DNA of 64,000 bases, taken from Rhodospirillaceae bacterium. GTDB taxonomy: Bacteria > Pseudomonadota > Alphaproteobacteria > UBA8366 > Aestuariispiraceae. Positions 49,469 to 58,204 of the stretch are shown one piece after another. Where the stretch lies: assembly GCA_002709955.1 (NCBI GenBank), contig PAQY01000003.1:128150-192149 (forward strand), written 5' to 3'. The notes below the pieces were generated by a model that worked only from the letters and a program-made list of their open reading frames with translations, was not told the origin of the DNA and did no database searches. Position 1 is the stretch's first letter, and every line of letters begins with the position of its first letter. The position numbers and the translations under genes are program-made.

Positions 49469-51820
49469 ATGCTAGATCAAGGCATTGGTGCCCGCGTATT
49501 GCGCAAGGAAGACGACCGGCATCTCCACGGGCGGGGTCAATTTGTCGGTGATCTGGCAATGAAGGGGCTGAAAGAAGTTGCCTTCCTTCGAAGCAATCTG
49601 GCCCACGGCCGTATCCGAACCATCTCAAAGCCTGCTGGCAAAGAAGCATTGATCGTCACCGCCGCCGATTTGAAGACTATAAAACCAATTTTTGCTGACT
49701 CAAGCATACCGGGTTTTAAGGCTTCAAACTATCCCGCCCTTGCAACAGACAAGGTACGATTTGTTGGGGAATGCCTGGCAGCGTGTATTGCAGATACCCG
49801 CGCCGCAGCCGAAGACCTAGCAGAAGAGATTGAGGTCGATATTGAAGAATTACCTGCTGTCATCGACAGCCTGAAAGCACGCGCGCCTGATGCGCCGTTG
49901 GTTCATGATGATTGGTCTGACAATTTATTTCTGACGACCTCCGTCCAGGGTGACATTGAAACCCTTGCTAAAACTGCCCCTGTTAAAGTTACACGTGAAT
50001 TGCGAACCGGGCGGCAATGTATGCATCCAATGGAAGGAAAAGGTGTTCTGGCCTATTGGGATTTTCAGGCAGGCCAACTGGTCGTTTATACGTCCACCCA
50101 AGTGCCTCATATGATCCGAACCGGATTGTCAGAGACCTTGGGCCTGGAACAGCGCCAAATACGTGTCATTCCGCCTGATGTTGGTGGTGGGTTTGGTTAT
50201 AAATGTGTGCTGCAACCAGAAGAGATCGTCATCGCCTGGTTGGCCATGACAACAAAGCGTCCTCATCGCTGGGTTGAAGATCGTCGTGAGCACCTGACCG
50301 CTGGAGCCAATTCACGCGAACATCACTATCAGATTACGGCCTATGCGGATAACAGGGGACGCCTGCTGGGGTTGGATGCGGAAATCACTGTCAGTGTTGG
50401 AGCCTACTCCGTCTGGCCGTTCACAGCCTGTCTAGAGGCGGCCCAAGCGGGTGGCAACCTGCCCGGTCCGTATGATTTTCAGGTCTATCGCTGCAAGACT
50501 TTTTCTGTTGCCACGAACAAACCACCTTTCACGCCCTACCGGGGCGTTGCGCGCCCTGGGGTTTGTTTTGCTATCGAATTAATGATGGACGCCATTGCAA
50601 GAGAAGTTGGCCGGGACCCCATGGATGTACGGGCAGAAAATCTCGTGAAAAGTGAGCAGATGCCGTACAATAATGTCACCGGCAAACACTATGACAGCGG
50701 CGATTATCCTGCCTCTCTGAAACAGGTATCAGAACTGATTGATGCCCAAGCCATTCGCACTCGCCAAAAGACGCCGGAAGCCGATGGTCGATTGATTGGT
50801 GTAGGGTTTTCAACCTTCACAGAACAATCAGCCCACGGCACAAAAGTCTTTGCCAGTTGGGGAATTCCCGTTGTCCCTGGCTATGAACAAGCAACCGTGC
50901 GTTTAACACCTGATGGCGGTCTGGAAATCCGGGCGGGCATTCACACAATTGGTCAGGGGCTTGAAACAACACTGTCGCAGGTTGCAGTACAGGAATTGGG
51001 CATTGACTATGATCAGGTGCGGGTGACGTTGGGTGACACCGCTTCCACACCCTATTCGACGGGTGCTTATGCCTCTCGCGGGATGGTCATGGCAGGCGGT
51101 GCGGTATCGCGGGCCTCTCAAGAACTCGCGCGCCGCATCCGGCGCATTGCCGCCCATCTGTTGCAATGCAAAGACGAGGATATACGGTTTGAGGACAGGG
51201 AGATTCGGGCGCGCGGTGCCAGCCTCAGCTTTGCTGATATCGGCCGTGCCTGGTATCTGCGCCCCGAACAATTGCCCGAAGATGTGAACACGATGGGGAT
51301 GGAAGTCACCGAAGGTTATAAGCCACAGGTCGATACCGGCGTCTTCACCTATGCCAGCCATGCTGCCGTTGTGGCAGTGGACCCGGAAACCGGTATCGTT
51401 GAAATCTTGGACTATGCCGCTGTTGATGACTGCGGACGCATGGTCAATCCGATGATTGTGGAGGGGCAAGTGCTAGGCGGAACCGTGCAAGGCGTTGGGA
51501 CAGCCCTATTTGAGGAATCTCCCTATGATCAGGCGGGTCAGCCACTCGCATCAACCCTGCAAGACTATACTTTGCCAGGGGCCAGTGACCTTCCCTGGAT
51601 AAAGCTGGGGCATATAGAAACCCTATCACCCTATTCTGCGCATGGCATAAAAGGGGTTGGTGAAGGTGGTGCCATTGCCCCGCCCGGTGCCATTGTGAAC
51701 GCCATCAATGACGCCCTGAAAGGTCACAACGTTGAAATCACCCAGATTCCGGCAACGCCAGAGCGTATTCTATCGGCGATCTTAGCTGCGGAGTCTCAAC
51801 AGAAGGGAGCAGCCTCATGA
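49469..51820 (+). CDS. picA1: Picolinate dehydrogenase molybdenum subunit (PicA type)
   Basis: The protein is 783 residues of the xanthine dehydrogenase/CoxL family. Its start IGARVLRKEDDRHLHGRGQFVGD is typical. Further motifs are the cofactor loop GGGFGYKC (about 233-240), IHTIGQGLETTLSQVA near 492-507 and the catalytic glutamate in HGIKGVGEGGAIAPPG. It hydroxylates a ring carbon next to the ring nitrogen using water; in known pic clusters this is picolinate to 6-hydroxypicolinate. AGGA lies 10 bases before the ATG. It overlaps the FAD subunit gene by 4 bases. The substrate is assigned from context. Confidence 0.85.
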   Translation: MLDQGIGARVLRKEDDRHLHGRGQFVGDLAMKGLKEVAFLRSNLAHGRIRTISKPAGKEALIVTAADLKTIKPIFADSSIPGFKASNYPALATDKVRFVGECLAACIADTRAAAEDLAEEIEVDIEELPAVIDSLKARAPDAPLVHDDWSDNLFLTTSVQGDIETLAKTAPVKVTRELRTGRQCMHPMEGKGVLAYWDFQAGQLVVYTSTQVPHMIRTGLSETLGLEQRQIRVIPPDVGGGFGYKCVLQPEEIVIAWLAMTTKRPHRWVEDRREHLTAGANSREHHYQITAYADNRGRLLGLDAEITVSVGAYSVWPFTACLEAAQAGGNLPGPYDFQVYRCKTFSVATNKPPFTPYRGVARPGVCFAIELMMDAIAREVGRDPMDVRAENLVKSEQMPYNNVTGKHYDSGDYPASLKQVSELIDAQAIRTRQKTPEADGRLIGVGFSTFTEQSAHGTKVFASWGIPVVPGYEQATVRLTPDGGLEIRAGIHTIGQGLETTLSQVAVQELGIDYDQVRVTLGDTASTPYSTGAYASRGMVMAGGAVSRASQELARRIRRIAAHLLQCKDEDIRFEDREIRARGASLSFADIGRAWYLRPEQLPEDVNTMGMEVTEGYKPQVDTGVFTYASHAAVVAVDPETGIVEILDYAAVDDCGRMVNPMIVEGQVLGGTVQGVGTALFEESPYDQAGQPLASTLQDYTLPGASDLPWIKLGHIETLSPYSAHGIKGVGEGGAIAPPGAIVNAINDALKGHNVEITQIPATPERILSAILAAESQQKGAAS

Positions 51821-52641
51821 AGCCCGCTCCCTTCGACTATAACAAGCCCGCTTCACTATCACTTGCTGTCTCTCAACTGTCGGAAACGAGTGGAAGTGGC
51901 AAGATCATTGCGGGGGGGCAGTCTCTTGGTCCCATGCTGAATCTCCGCCTTGCGCGTCCGAACTCAGTGTTTGACATCAGGCAGTTAGAGGAGTTACGCG
52001 GCATTCAATCTGATGCGGATTCGGTCAGCTATGGCGCAGCCATCTGCCATGTCGATTTTGAAGATGGATTGGTCGAGGATGCGACCCAGGGGATGATGCG
52101 CCATGTTGCTGGCGGCATCGCCCATCGCGCCGTGCGCAATCGCGGTACAATTGGGGGTAGCCTCGCCCATGCGGATCCGGCGGCGGATTGGGTCAACACA
52201 ACCGTTGCCCTGAATGCGACATTTACAGTGCTGGGCGCAACCGGACGCCGAACAATTGCGGCACCTGATTTCTTCCTTGGGGCATTTACCACCAGTCTGA
52301 ATGACGATGAAGTCCTGGAAAAGATCACTATCCCACGGTTGTCGGACGAAGCCGCCTGGGGATATTACAAGATTTGCAGAAAAAAGGGTGAGTTCGCGGA
52401 AGCAATCGGCATTCTGGTGGTTGATCCAATCCGAGGCTATGCTCGCGCCGTAATGGGCGCGGTCGATGCACCGCCCATTGTACTGGATGATCTGGCTCGT
52501 TCCATCGCGGAAGCAGGCACTGCCAGGGACATAAACCTTGATCAGGTTGTCCAGCAGGCCTTGCCAGATGCCAACCCCATTTCCCTTCGCCATCATTGTG
52601 TTGCCCTGCAACGCGCCATTCAGCAGGTATATCCCTCATGA
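51817..52641 (+). CDS. picA2: Picolinate dehydrogenase FAD subunit (CoxM type)
   Basis: The protein is 274 residues with FAD motifs AGGQSLGPMLNLR (about 31-43) and RNRGTIGGSLAHADPAAD (about 107-124). It transfers electrons from the iron-sulfur subunit. Both ends overlap neighbouring genes by 4 bases (ATGA), so the three picA genes are translationally coupled. Confidence 0.9.
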   Translation: MKPAPFDYNKPASLSLAVSQLSETSGSGKIIAGGQSLGPMLNLRLARPNSVFDIRQLEELRGIQSDADSVSYGAAICHVDFEDGLVEDATQGMMRHVAGGIAHRAVRNRGTIGGSLAHADPAADWVNTTVALNATFTVLGATGRRTIAAPDFFLGAFTTSLNDDEVLEKITIPRLSDEAAWGYYKICRKKGEFAEAIGILVVDPIRGYARAVMGAVDAPPIVLDDLARSIAEAGTARDINLDQVVQQALPDANPISLRHHCVALQRAIQQVYPS

Positions 52642-53792
52642 AATCAATCTCTCTAACCATCAACGGCGAAACCGTGACAGGTCAGGTGGAACCACGCACG
52701 CATTTAGCAGATTTTATGCGGGGCCAATTGGGATTGACTGGAACACATCTGGGGTGTGAACAGGGTGTCTGTGGTGCTTGTACCGTTATCATCGACGGAC
52801 AGCCTATGAGATCCTGCATCTCCTATGCAGTGGCCTGCGATGGGGCCACTATTCAAACCGTCGAAGGGTTTGATGACGATGCGGATCTGAAGGCACTGCG
52901 CACCGCCTTTTCCGCCAATCATGCGCTTCAATGTGGATTTTGTACGCCCGGCATGTTGATGACGGCGCGTGACATCGTGCGCCGCCTGGAGGAACCTGAC
53001 ACACACCGGATTCGCCAGGAGTTGAGTGGCAATCTGTGCCGTTGCACGGGATATCAAGGGATCGTGACAGCGATTGCGTCTGTAATTGAGCAAAAACCAA
53101 TGGCAGCGAAAACGCAAGAAAGCAGGCCCAAGGAGGCAACACGTATTGTTGCCCCAAAACCCTTTTCCGTTGTTGCGACACAGGATGCGCCGGGCACCAA
53201 AACGCTTTCTGTTTCAAAGCTGGCAATGATCGTGGATTCAGAAGGTTGGACCTGTCTAAATCAGACACTTGATCTGCCGCATCCACAATCAGAAGCCTGG
53301 GCTTTCTTCGAGGATTTAAATCAAGTTGCCGCCTGCATGCCCGGTGCTCAAATTGATACAATTGATGGTAATGACATACGCGGTCACATGCAGATCAAGT
53401 TCGGACCCATACGGGCCAGTTTCGATGGGACAGCACAGCGCAAGACGGATCCCGGCACCAAGTCCGGGACTTTGATCGGACATGGCGCAGACCGGGTCAG
53501 CGGGACGGCCGCAGATGGGGGGTTGACCTATAGTATTTCAGCGCTGGATGCTCAAACCAGCCGCGTTTCTGTTGAAGTGCGTTTCAAATTGACGGGGCCC
53601 CTTGCACAATTTGGCCGATCCGGCCTGGTGAGAGACTTTGCCGGCAGATTGACCTCACAGTTTGGTGAGAATATTGCCAGGGTGATGGCCGGTGAGTCTC
53701 TGGCAACCAACGCAAAGGGCAATGACATCAATGCCCTATCCCTGGTATGGTCCGTCCTGACAAGCCGTATTAAGGAATTATTTGGTAAATAA
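52638..53792 (+). CDS. picA3: Picolinate dehydrogenase [2Fe-2S] subunit fused to a CoxG/SRPBCC domain
   Basis: The protein is 384 residues from ATG 52638, which overlaps the FAD subunit stop; the normal length of this subunit is about 160. Residues 1-150 are the standard two-cluster subunit: C40, C45, C48 and C60, then C99, C102, C134 and C136. After a 50-residue linker, residues about 206-360 form a CoxG domain (AACMPGAQID, FGPIRASFDG, SGTAADGGLTYSI). It ends in SLVWSVLTSRIKELFG, resembling the C terminus of the free CoxG encoded at 7880. The fusion would tie the membrane-recruitment factor to the enzyme. The SRPBCC part could also bind the acceptor quinone or the substrate. Confidence 0.9.
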   Translation: MKSISLTINGETVTGQVEPRTHLADFMRGQLGLTGTHLGCEQGVCGACTVIIDGQPMRSCISYAVACDGATIQTVEGFDDDADLKALRTAFSANHALQCGFCTPGMLMTARDIVRRLEEPDTHRIRQELSGNLCRCTGYQGIVTAIASVIEQKPMAAKTQESRPKEATRIVAPKPFSVVATQDAPGTKTLSVSKLAMIVDSEGWTCLNQTLDLPHPQSEAWAFFEDLNQVAACMPGAQIDTIDGNDIRGHMQIKFGPIRASFDGTAQRKTDPGTKSGTLIGHGADRVSGTAADGGLTYSISALDAQTSRVSVEVRFKLTGPLAQFGRSGLVRDFAGRLTSQFGENIARVMAGESLATNAKGNDINALSLVWSVLTSRIKELFGK

Positions 53793-53890
53793 CTTGTTGC
53801 CGGAATCCCGCACAAATTCGCCAATACTGCTGTGAGTGTATCGACCTTTAGCCTAGCGGGCATTGTTAGAGTAAATTGGCGTGCCGCAGG

Positions 53891-53906
53891 GTTTGGCTAT
53901 AGATAG
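53891..53906. repeat. 16-bp direct repeat, left copy
   Basis: GTTTGGCTATAGATAG overlaps the 3' end of mgsA. It matches GTTTGCCTATAGATAG at 62941-62956 at 15 of 16 positions, in the same orientation. The two copies bracket the whole triose/polyol module. They could be remnants of integration or recombination; chance is not excluded. Confidence 0.45.
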
Positions 53907-54289
53907 CCCGACGCGATGATCAGATTGGCGGTGGCCTTGCTGCAGGCCATCGGGATATCATAGACGGTCGCCAAGCGCGTCAGGGCCTTCACATCAACAT
54001 CATGGGGATGCGGCGACAGCGGGTCAGTGAAGAAAATCAACGCGTCGATTTTGCCCTCAACAATCATCGCACCGATCTGTTGATCCCCGCCCATTGGGCC
54101 GCTGGCGACAGAGATTATGTCGAGGGCCGCCTCGTCTAATTCCTTCAGCAGGACGCTCGCCGTCGTCTTCGTGGCGACCAGACGGTGGGCGGAGAGCGTC
54201 CCGACGTTAAGGCCGACCCATTGGGTGAGCTCTTCCTTCTTGCGGTCATGGGCAATCAGGGCCACGCATTTTCGTGACGTCGTTGACAT
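53897..54289 (-). CDS. mgsA: Methylglyoxal synthase
   Basis: The protein is 130 residues from ATG 54289. It matches MgsA closely: ALIAHDRKKEEL at the start, ASGPMGGDQQIGAMI with the catalytic Asp of the GGDQQ motif, and FFTDPLSPHPHDVDVKAL. It turns dihydroxyacetone phosphate into methylglyoxal and phosphate. It sits behind the dihydroxyacetone kinase gene by 4 bases, so the kinase product is its substrate. It ends at a 16-bp sequence that recurs at 62941. The partner enzymes for detoxifying methylglyoxal are not in the window. Confidence 0.93.
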   Translation of the reverse strand: MSTTSRKCVALIAHDRKKEELTQWVGLNVGTLSAHRLVATKTTASVLLKELDEAALDIISVASGPMGGDQQIGAMIVEGKIDALIFFTDPLSPHPHDVDVKALTRLATVYDIPMACSKATANLIIASGYL

Positions 54290-54293
54290 AGCC

Positions 54294-55913
54294 TCATCGT
54301 GCCAGATGTTCGAAGAGAATAGCCACCGCCTCGGCACCGGGGTCGTTATGGCCTTCCAGATGCTCTGGGTTCACATAGGCAGCCCGACCCGCTTTGGCCC
54401 GCGTTAACGTCGCCGTGTGGTTTGCGCCAGTTCGGGCGGCCTTAGCGGCATCCTGGATGCTGACCGGCAGGACCGCGAGGGCGGGGGCCAAGGCATCCAC
54501 CAAGGTACGATCGCCCAGCTTTGCGCCGCCGATCTGCTGCATCCGCTCCAGCCCGGCCTGCAGGGCCTGTTGCATGGTGTAGCCGGAGGAAGCGGCATCC
54601 CCTGCGGCTGCGAAAAAGATCGCCAGCAAGACGCCAGAGGAACCGCCCATGGTCTCGCTTAACTCCTGCCCGATCGCTCGGTAGAGTTGGGTCTTGTCCG
54701 CAAGCGGCAGGCTGTCCATCGCGCCGATCAGCGCACGGGACGCATTTGCCAAGGTGGAGCCGGTATCGCCATCGCCGGACTTCGCATCCAATGCGTTCAA
54801 GTCCTCTTCCGCTGCGATTAACGCCTCGCAGCAGCCTGTAAGGAATATTTTGGTCGGGTCGTGGGGGGAGGGCATCGCCTTGATCGCCGCCAACCCGTCT
54901 GGCAGCGGAACAACAGCGCCTTCGACGATGGTCTTCATCGGCGGCCAATGGCAGATCGGGGTCGGCGCGGACAATAAGGCCTCATCCCCCGCGTCCAAGG
55001 CGCAGACGGAAACCGAAAAGCCCTGCATGTCGAGCGAGGTCATCATCGCCGCCGGTCCGACAATGAATTTCACCTTCTTGCCAAGCTCTGAGGTCGCGAG
55101 CTCATGGGCCAGGACCGACATCTCTAGCACAGAGGCGCCGCCCAGATTGTTGAGCAAGGCCACTTGCGGCGCGTCGGTGATGAGGGGGGAGAGTTTGTCC
55201 GAGACCGCCTTCATCGCACCCGCCGAATCGGTGAAGGCCAATTGATCGACGCCCGCCTCCCCATGGATGCCCAGGCCAAGCTCTGCCATGCCGCTCTTGA
55301 TGCGGTTTTCCTTTGGTGAGCCGGGAACCGTGCAGGTATCCAAGGACATCCCAATGCTGTGGGTGTTGGCAACGACCCGCTCTGCCGCCGCCGTGACGGT
55401 GTGTAGATCAGCCCCACTGTCGGCCAGCGCGCCTGCGATTTTATGGACGAAGAGCGTGCCCGCGATGCCGCGCGCCTGGGGCAGGTCGGGCAGCGCGATG
55501 TCATCATCGACGACGACCATGCTCACCTTGCGGCCAAAGGCGCGGGCGCGCTCTGCGGCGAGGCCGAAGTTCAGCCGATCGCCGGTGTAATTCTTGACGA
55601 TCAGCAGACAACCCGCCGGGCCCGTCACGGCGAGAATGCCCGCCAGCACCGCATCAACAGACGGGGAGGCGAAGACATCGCCGCACACTGCCGCGGTCAG
55701 CATACCAGGGCCAACAAAGCCCGCATGGGCAGGTTCATGCCCCGATCCACCGCCAGAGACGAGGGCGACCTTGGATTTATCCCAATCGGCGCGGACAACG
55801 ACGCGGATATGCGGATAGCCATCCAACCGCGCCAAGCTGCCGCCGGATAGGGCCAAGATGCCGTCAATGGCATCCACCACGATGTTTTCTTTTTTATTGA
55901 TGAACTGCGCCAT
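54294..55913 (-). CDS. dhaKL: Dihydroxyacetone kinase, ATP-type, two-domain (DhaK-DhaL fusion)
   Basis: The protein is 539 residues from ATG 55913, which has GGGAGG just upstream. The N-terminal DhaK domain (about 1-325) includes VSGGGSGHEPAHAGFVG, with the active His that forms the hemiaminal near residue 205 and NNLGGASVLEM. The C-terminal DhaL domain (about 345-539) contains the ATP/Mg motif LNALDAKSGDGDTGSTLA. It phosphorylates dihydroxyacetone, or a related ketose such as erythrulose, with ATP. It follows the ABC transporter genes by 13 bases. The substrate range cannot be settled from sequence. Confidence 0.93.
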   Translation of the reverse strand: MAQFINKKENIVVDAIDGILALSGGSLARLDGYPHIRVVVRADWDKSKVALVSGGGSGHEPAHAGFVGPGMLTAAVCGDVFASPSVDAVLAGILAVTGPAGCLLIVKNYTGDRLNFGLAAERARAFGRKVSMVVVDDDIALPDLPQARGIAGTLFVHKIAGALADSGADLHTVTAAAERVVANTHSIGMSLDTCTVPGSPKENRIKSGMAELGLGIHGEAGVDQLAFTDSAGAMKAVSDKLSPLITDAPQVALLNNLGGASVLEMSVLAHELATSELGKKVKFIVGPAAMMTSLDMQGFSVSVCALDAGDEALLSAPTPICHWPPMKTIVEGAVVPLPDGLAAIKAMPSPHDPTKIFLTGCCEALIAAEEDLNALDAKSGDGDTGSTLANASRALIGAMDSLPLADKTQLYRAIGQELSETMGGSSGVLLAIFFAAAGDAASSGYTMQQALQAGLERMQQIGGAKLGDRTLVDALAPALAVLPVSIQDAAKAARTGANHTATLTRAKAGRAAYVNPEHLEGHNDPGAEAVAILFEHLAR

Positions 55914-55926
55914 CGGTCGTCCTCCC

Positions 55927-56922
55927 TTATCGAACCCGGATCCCATTTGCATCGAAATACAAAGGGTCCTGGGGCTGTATTTTTAAAATGCTGTCGTTAG
56001 TAAGCGCGGTATGCGCGTCGGTGACCGTGATCAGATTATGGCCCTTTAATGTCAGGTGCAGGCGGGTTTGATCGCCCAAATGTTCAACCCGGGTGAAGCG
56101 ACATTCCTGCCCATCTCCCTGGGCGATCTGTTCCGGGCGCAGCCCGATGGAGACAGCCCCTGCGGGCACCGCGCCAAACAGATCGGCGGGCAGGATATTA
56201 ATGCGCGGCTGGCCTAGGCGGCTGGCGGCATAAATGCTGACCGGATCTTCATAGACCGCGCGGGGGGGCCCAAATTGCACAAGCTTGCCCTTGTCCAAGA
56301 CCCCGACATGGGTTGCCATGGTCATCGCCTCGATCTGGTCGTGGGTGACATAGAGCAGCGTCGCACCGGAATTGGCCTGAATGCTTTTAAGCTCAATGCG
56401 CAGGTCGGAACGTAGCTTGGCGTCGAGCGAGCTCAACGGCTCATCCATCAGATAGACCGCAGGGTTGCGCACCAACGCGCGGCCTATGGAGACGCGCTGC
56501 ATCTCTCCACCCGACAGCGCCGTCGCCTTGTTGTCGAGCTTGTGGGAGATCTGCAAGACCTCCGCCACCTCGCCGACCTTGCGGTTAATTTCAGCCTTTG
56601 GGGTTTTCAGGATCGGGGATTTCAGGGGGAATTCCAGGTTCTCTCGCACCGTTAAATGCGGATAGAGCGAGTACTGCTGAAAAACCATCGCGACATTGCG
56701 CTGGGCCGGGGTGAGGCCCGCCATCGGGTGGCCGCCAATCGTGATCGCACCCGCGTCTGGCGCGTCCAAGCCGGACACCATGCGCAGCGTCGTCGTCTTC
56801 CCCGCACCTGTCGGGCCAAGCAGGACAACGAAGGAGCCATCGGGAACCGTCATCGTCACATCATCGAGGGCGACGTCGGTGCCAAAGCGCTTTGAGACGT
56901 TCTTCAGGGTAACCTCAGCCAC
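55927..56922 (-). CDS. ABC transporter ATP-binding protein, MalK/UgpC-like (GlpT-like)
   Basis: The protein is 331 residues with a GTG start that overlaps the preceding ATPase gene by 8 bases. Walker A is LGPTGAGKTT, the signature is LSGGEMQRVSIGRAL and Walker B is VYLMDEPLSSLD. A C-terminal TOBE domain begins about residue 235 and is shorter than in MalK. Two different ATPases in one system, together with the DUF2160 protein, match the GlpS/GlpT pair of rhizobial glycerol transporters. Confidence 0.92.
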   Translation of the reverse strand: MAEVTLKNVSKRFGTDVALDDVTMTVPDGSFVVLLGPTGAGKTTTLRMVSGLDAPDAGAITIGGHPMAGLTPAQRNVAMVFQQYSLYPHLTVRENLEFPLKSPILKTPKAEINRKVGEVAEVLQISHKLDNKATALSGGEMQRVSIGRALVRNPAVYLMDEPLSSLDAKLRSDLRIELKSIQANSGATLLYVTHDQIEAMTMATHVGVLDKGKLVQFGPPRAVYEDPVSIYAASRLGQPRINILPADLFGAVPAGAVSIGLRPEQIAQGDGQECRFTRVEHLGDQTRLHLTLKGHNLITVTDAHTALTNDSILKIQPQDPLYFDANGIRVR

Positions 56923-58012
56923 GGCTCAGTACTCCCTCATTGGCTTGGGAGAGGAGTGCGCGGCCGCTCTGATTTTCGAAGATGGTGAGCGAGCGGGCAT
57001 CAAACTTCAGCCCGGTTGTCTCCCCAACGCGGACCATATCGCTGGATGCGATACGCGCCTTCAGGCGACCATTGGGCGTGTCGAAGGTGACGATCTGCGT
57101 GGTGCCCAGATATTCCGTGGCGATCACACGACCCTTATAGGCGGTGGCGTCATCAAGGCTGACATGCTCTGGGCGCACACCGAGGCTGAGGTCCCCCTTG
57201 GCGCCGGAGCGGTGGCTGGGGATTTGCACCGGGGTTTCGCCCAGGGTGATGCTGTCCGTCTCCGCACTCACGACGCCCTGGAAATCGAGAAAATTCATCG
57301 GCGGGGAACCTAGGAAGTCGGCCACGAATTTGGTCGCAGGCCAGTCGTAAATTTCCTGTGGGACGCCAAATTGCTCCACCACGCCATGGTTCATGACGAC
57401 GATCTTATCGCCCATCTGCATGGCTTCCAACTGATCGTGGGTCACATAGACCGTGGTCGCGCCCATGCGATCGTGCAGGGCGCGGAGCTCTTCGGACATA
57501 TGCTCCCGGAATTCTGCGTCGAGCGCGCCGAGTGGCTCATCCATCAGGAAGGCCTTAGGCTCGCGCACGATGGCCCGACCCAGGGCGACGCGCTGACGAT
57601 CCCCGCCAGACAGGCCGCCAACCGGGCGTTGGAGGATGTCCTCGATGCCCAGGATCCGGGCGACTTCCGCTACGCGTTTTTTCACCTCAGCGCGGGGCAT
57701 GCCCTGGCTGATCAGCGGGTAGGAGATGTTCTTGCCGACATTCATATGTGGGTAGAGAGCGAACATCTGAAAGACGAAAGCAATGTCGCGCTGGCTAGCC
57801 GGTCGCTGTCCAACCTCCGCGCCATCGATATAGATTTCCCCACTGGTCGGCAGTTCCAGCCCCGCCATCATCCGCAGCGTCGTGGTCTTGCCGCAACCGG
57901 ATGGGCCCAGCAGCATGAAGAACTCGCCATCCTCCACCGTGAAGGTTGAGGCCTGGACCGCGGTGAAGCTCCCGAATTCCTTGCGTAGATTCTCAATCCG
58001 GATCTGTGCCAT
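56915..58012 (-). CDS. ABC transporter ATP-binding protein, MalK/UgpC-like (GlpS-like)
   Basis: The protein is 365 residues. Walker A is LGPSGCGKTT, the signature is LSGGDRQRVALGRAI and Walker B is AFLMDEPLGALDAE. The TOBE domain (about 245-350) includes LSLGVRPEHVSL. It starts 3 bases behind the DUF2160 gene. It likely forms a heterodimer with the next ATPase to drive the two permeases. Confidence 0.92.
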   Translation of the reverse strand: MAQIRIENLRKEFGSFTAVQASTFTVEDGEFFMLLGPSGCGKTTTLRMMAGLELPTSGEIYIDGAEVGQRPASQRDIAFVFQMFALYPHMNVGKNISYPLISQGMPRAEVKKRVAEVARILGIEDILQRPVGGLSGGDRQRVALGRAIVREPKAFLMDEPLGALDAEFREHMSEELRALHDRMGATTVYVTHDQLEAMQMGDKIVVMNHGVVEQFGVPQEIYDWPATKFVADFLGSPPMNFLDFQGVVSAETDSITLGETPVQIPSHRSGAKGDLSLGVRPEHVSLDDATAYKGRVIATEYLGTTQIVTFDTPNGRLKARIASSDMVRVGETTGLKFDARSLTIFENQSGRALLSQANEGVLSRG

Positions 58013-58015
58013 GTC

Positions 58016-58204
58016 TTACTCCGGGAAGTGGCTGACGATGATGAACATCACCGTGCCAACCAGCGTTACGATGAAGGAGTAGGTAAACAGCCATAGGACA
58101 AAGGGCTGCATCAGCATGATCACACCAACCGCGATGAGGATGGAGGCCACCATCTCCCAGGGACCGCGGCGCAGGGTGAGGAGACCTTTGATAAAGTTGC
58201 TCAT
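58016..58204 (-). CDS. DUF2160-family small membrane protein (GlpU-like)
   Basis: The protein is 62 residues from ATG 58204, which overlaps the stop of the permease gene (ATGA); a longer in-frame extension lies inside that gene. It has an amphipathic N terminus (FIKGLLTLRRGPWEMVAS) and two hydrophobic helices (about 20-38 and 41-58). The size, position and sequence fit the small protein found in glycerol-type ABC operons of Alphaproteobacteria (GlpU), whose role is unknown. It is probably an accessory subunit of the transporter. Confidence 0.8.
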   Translation of the reverse strand: MSNFIKGLLTLRRGPWEMVASILIAVGVIMLMQPFVLWLFTYSFIVTLVGTVMFIIVSHFPE

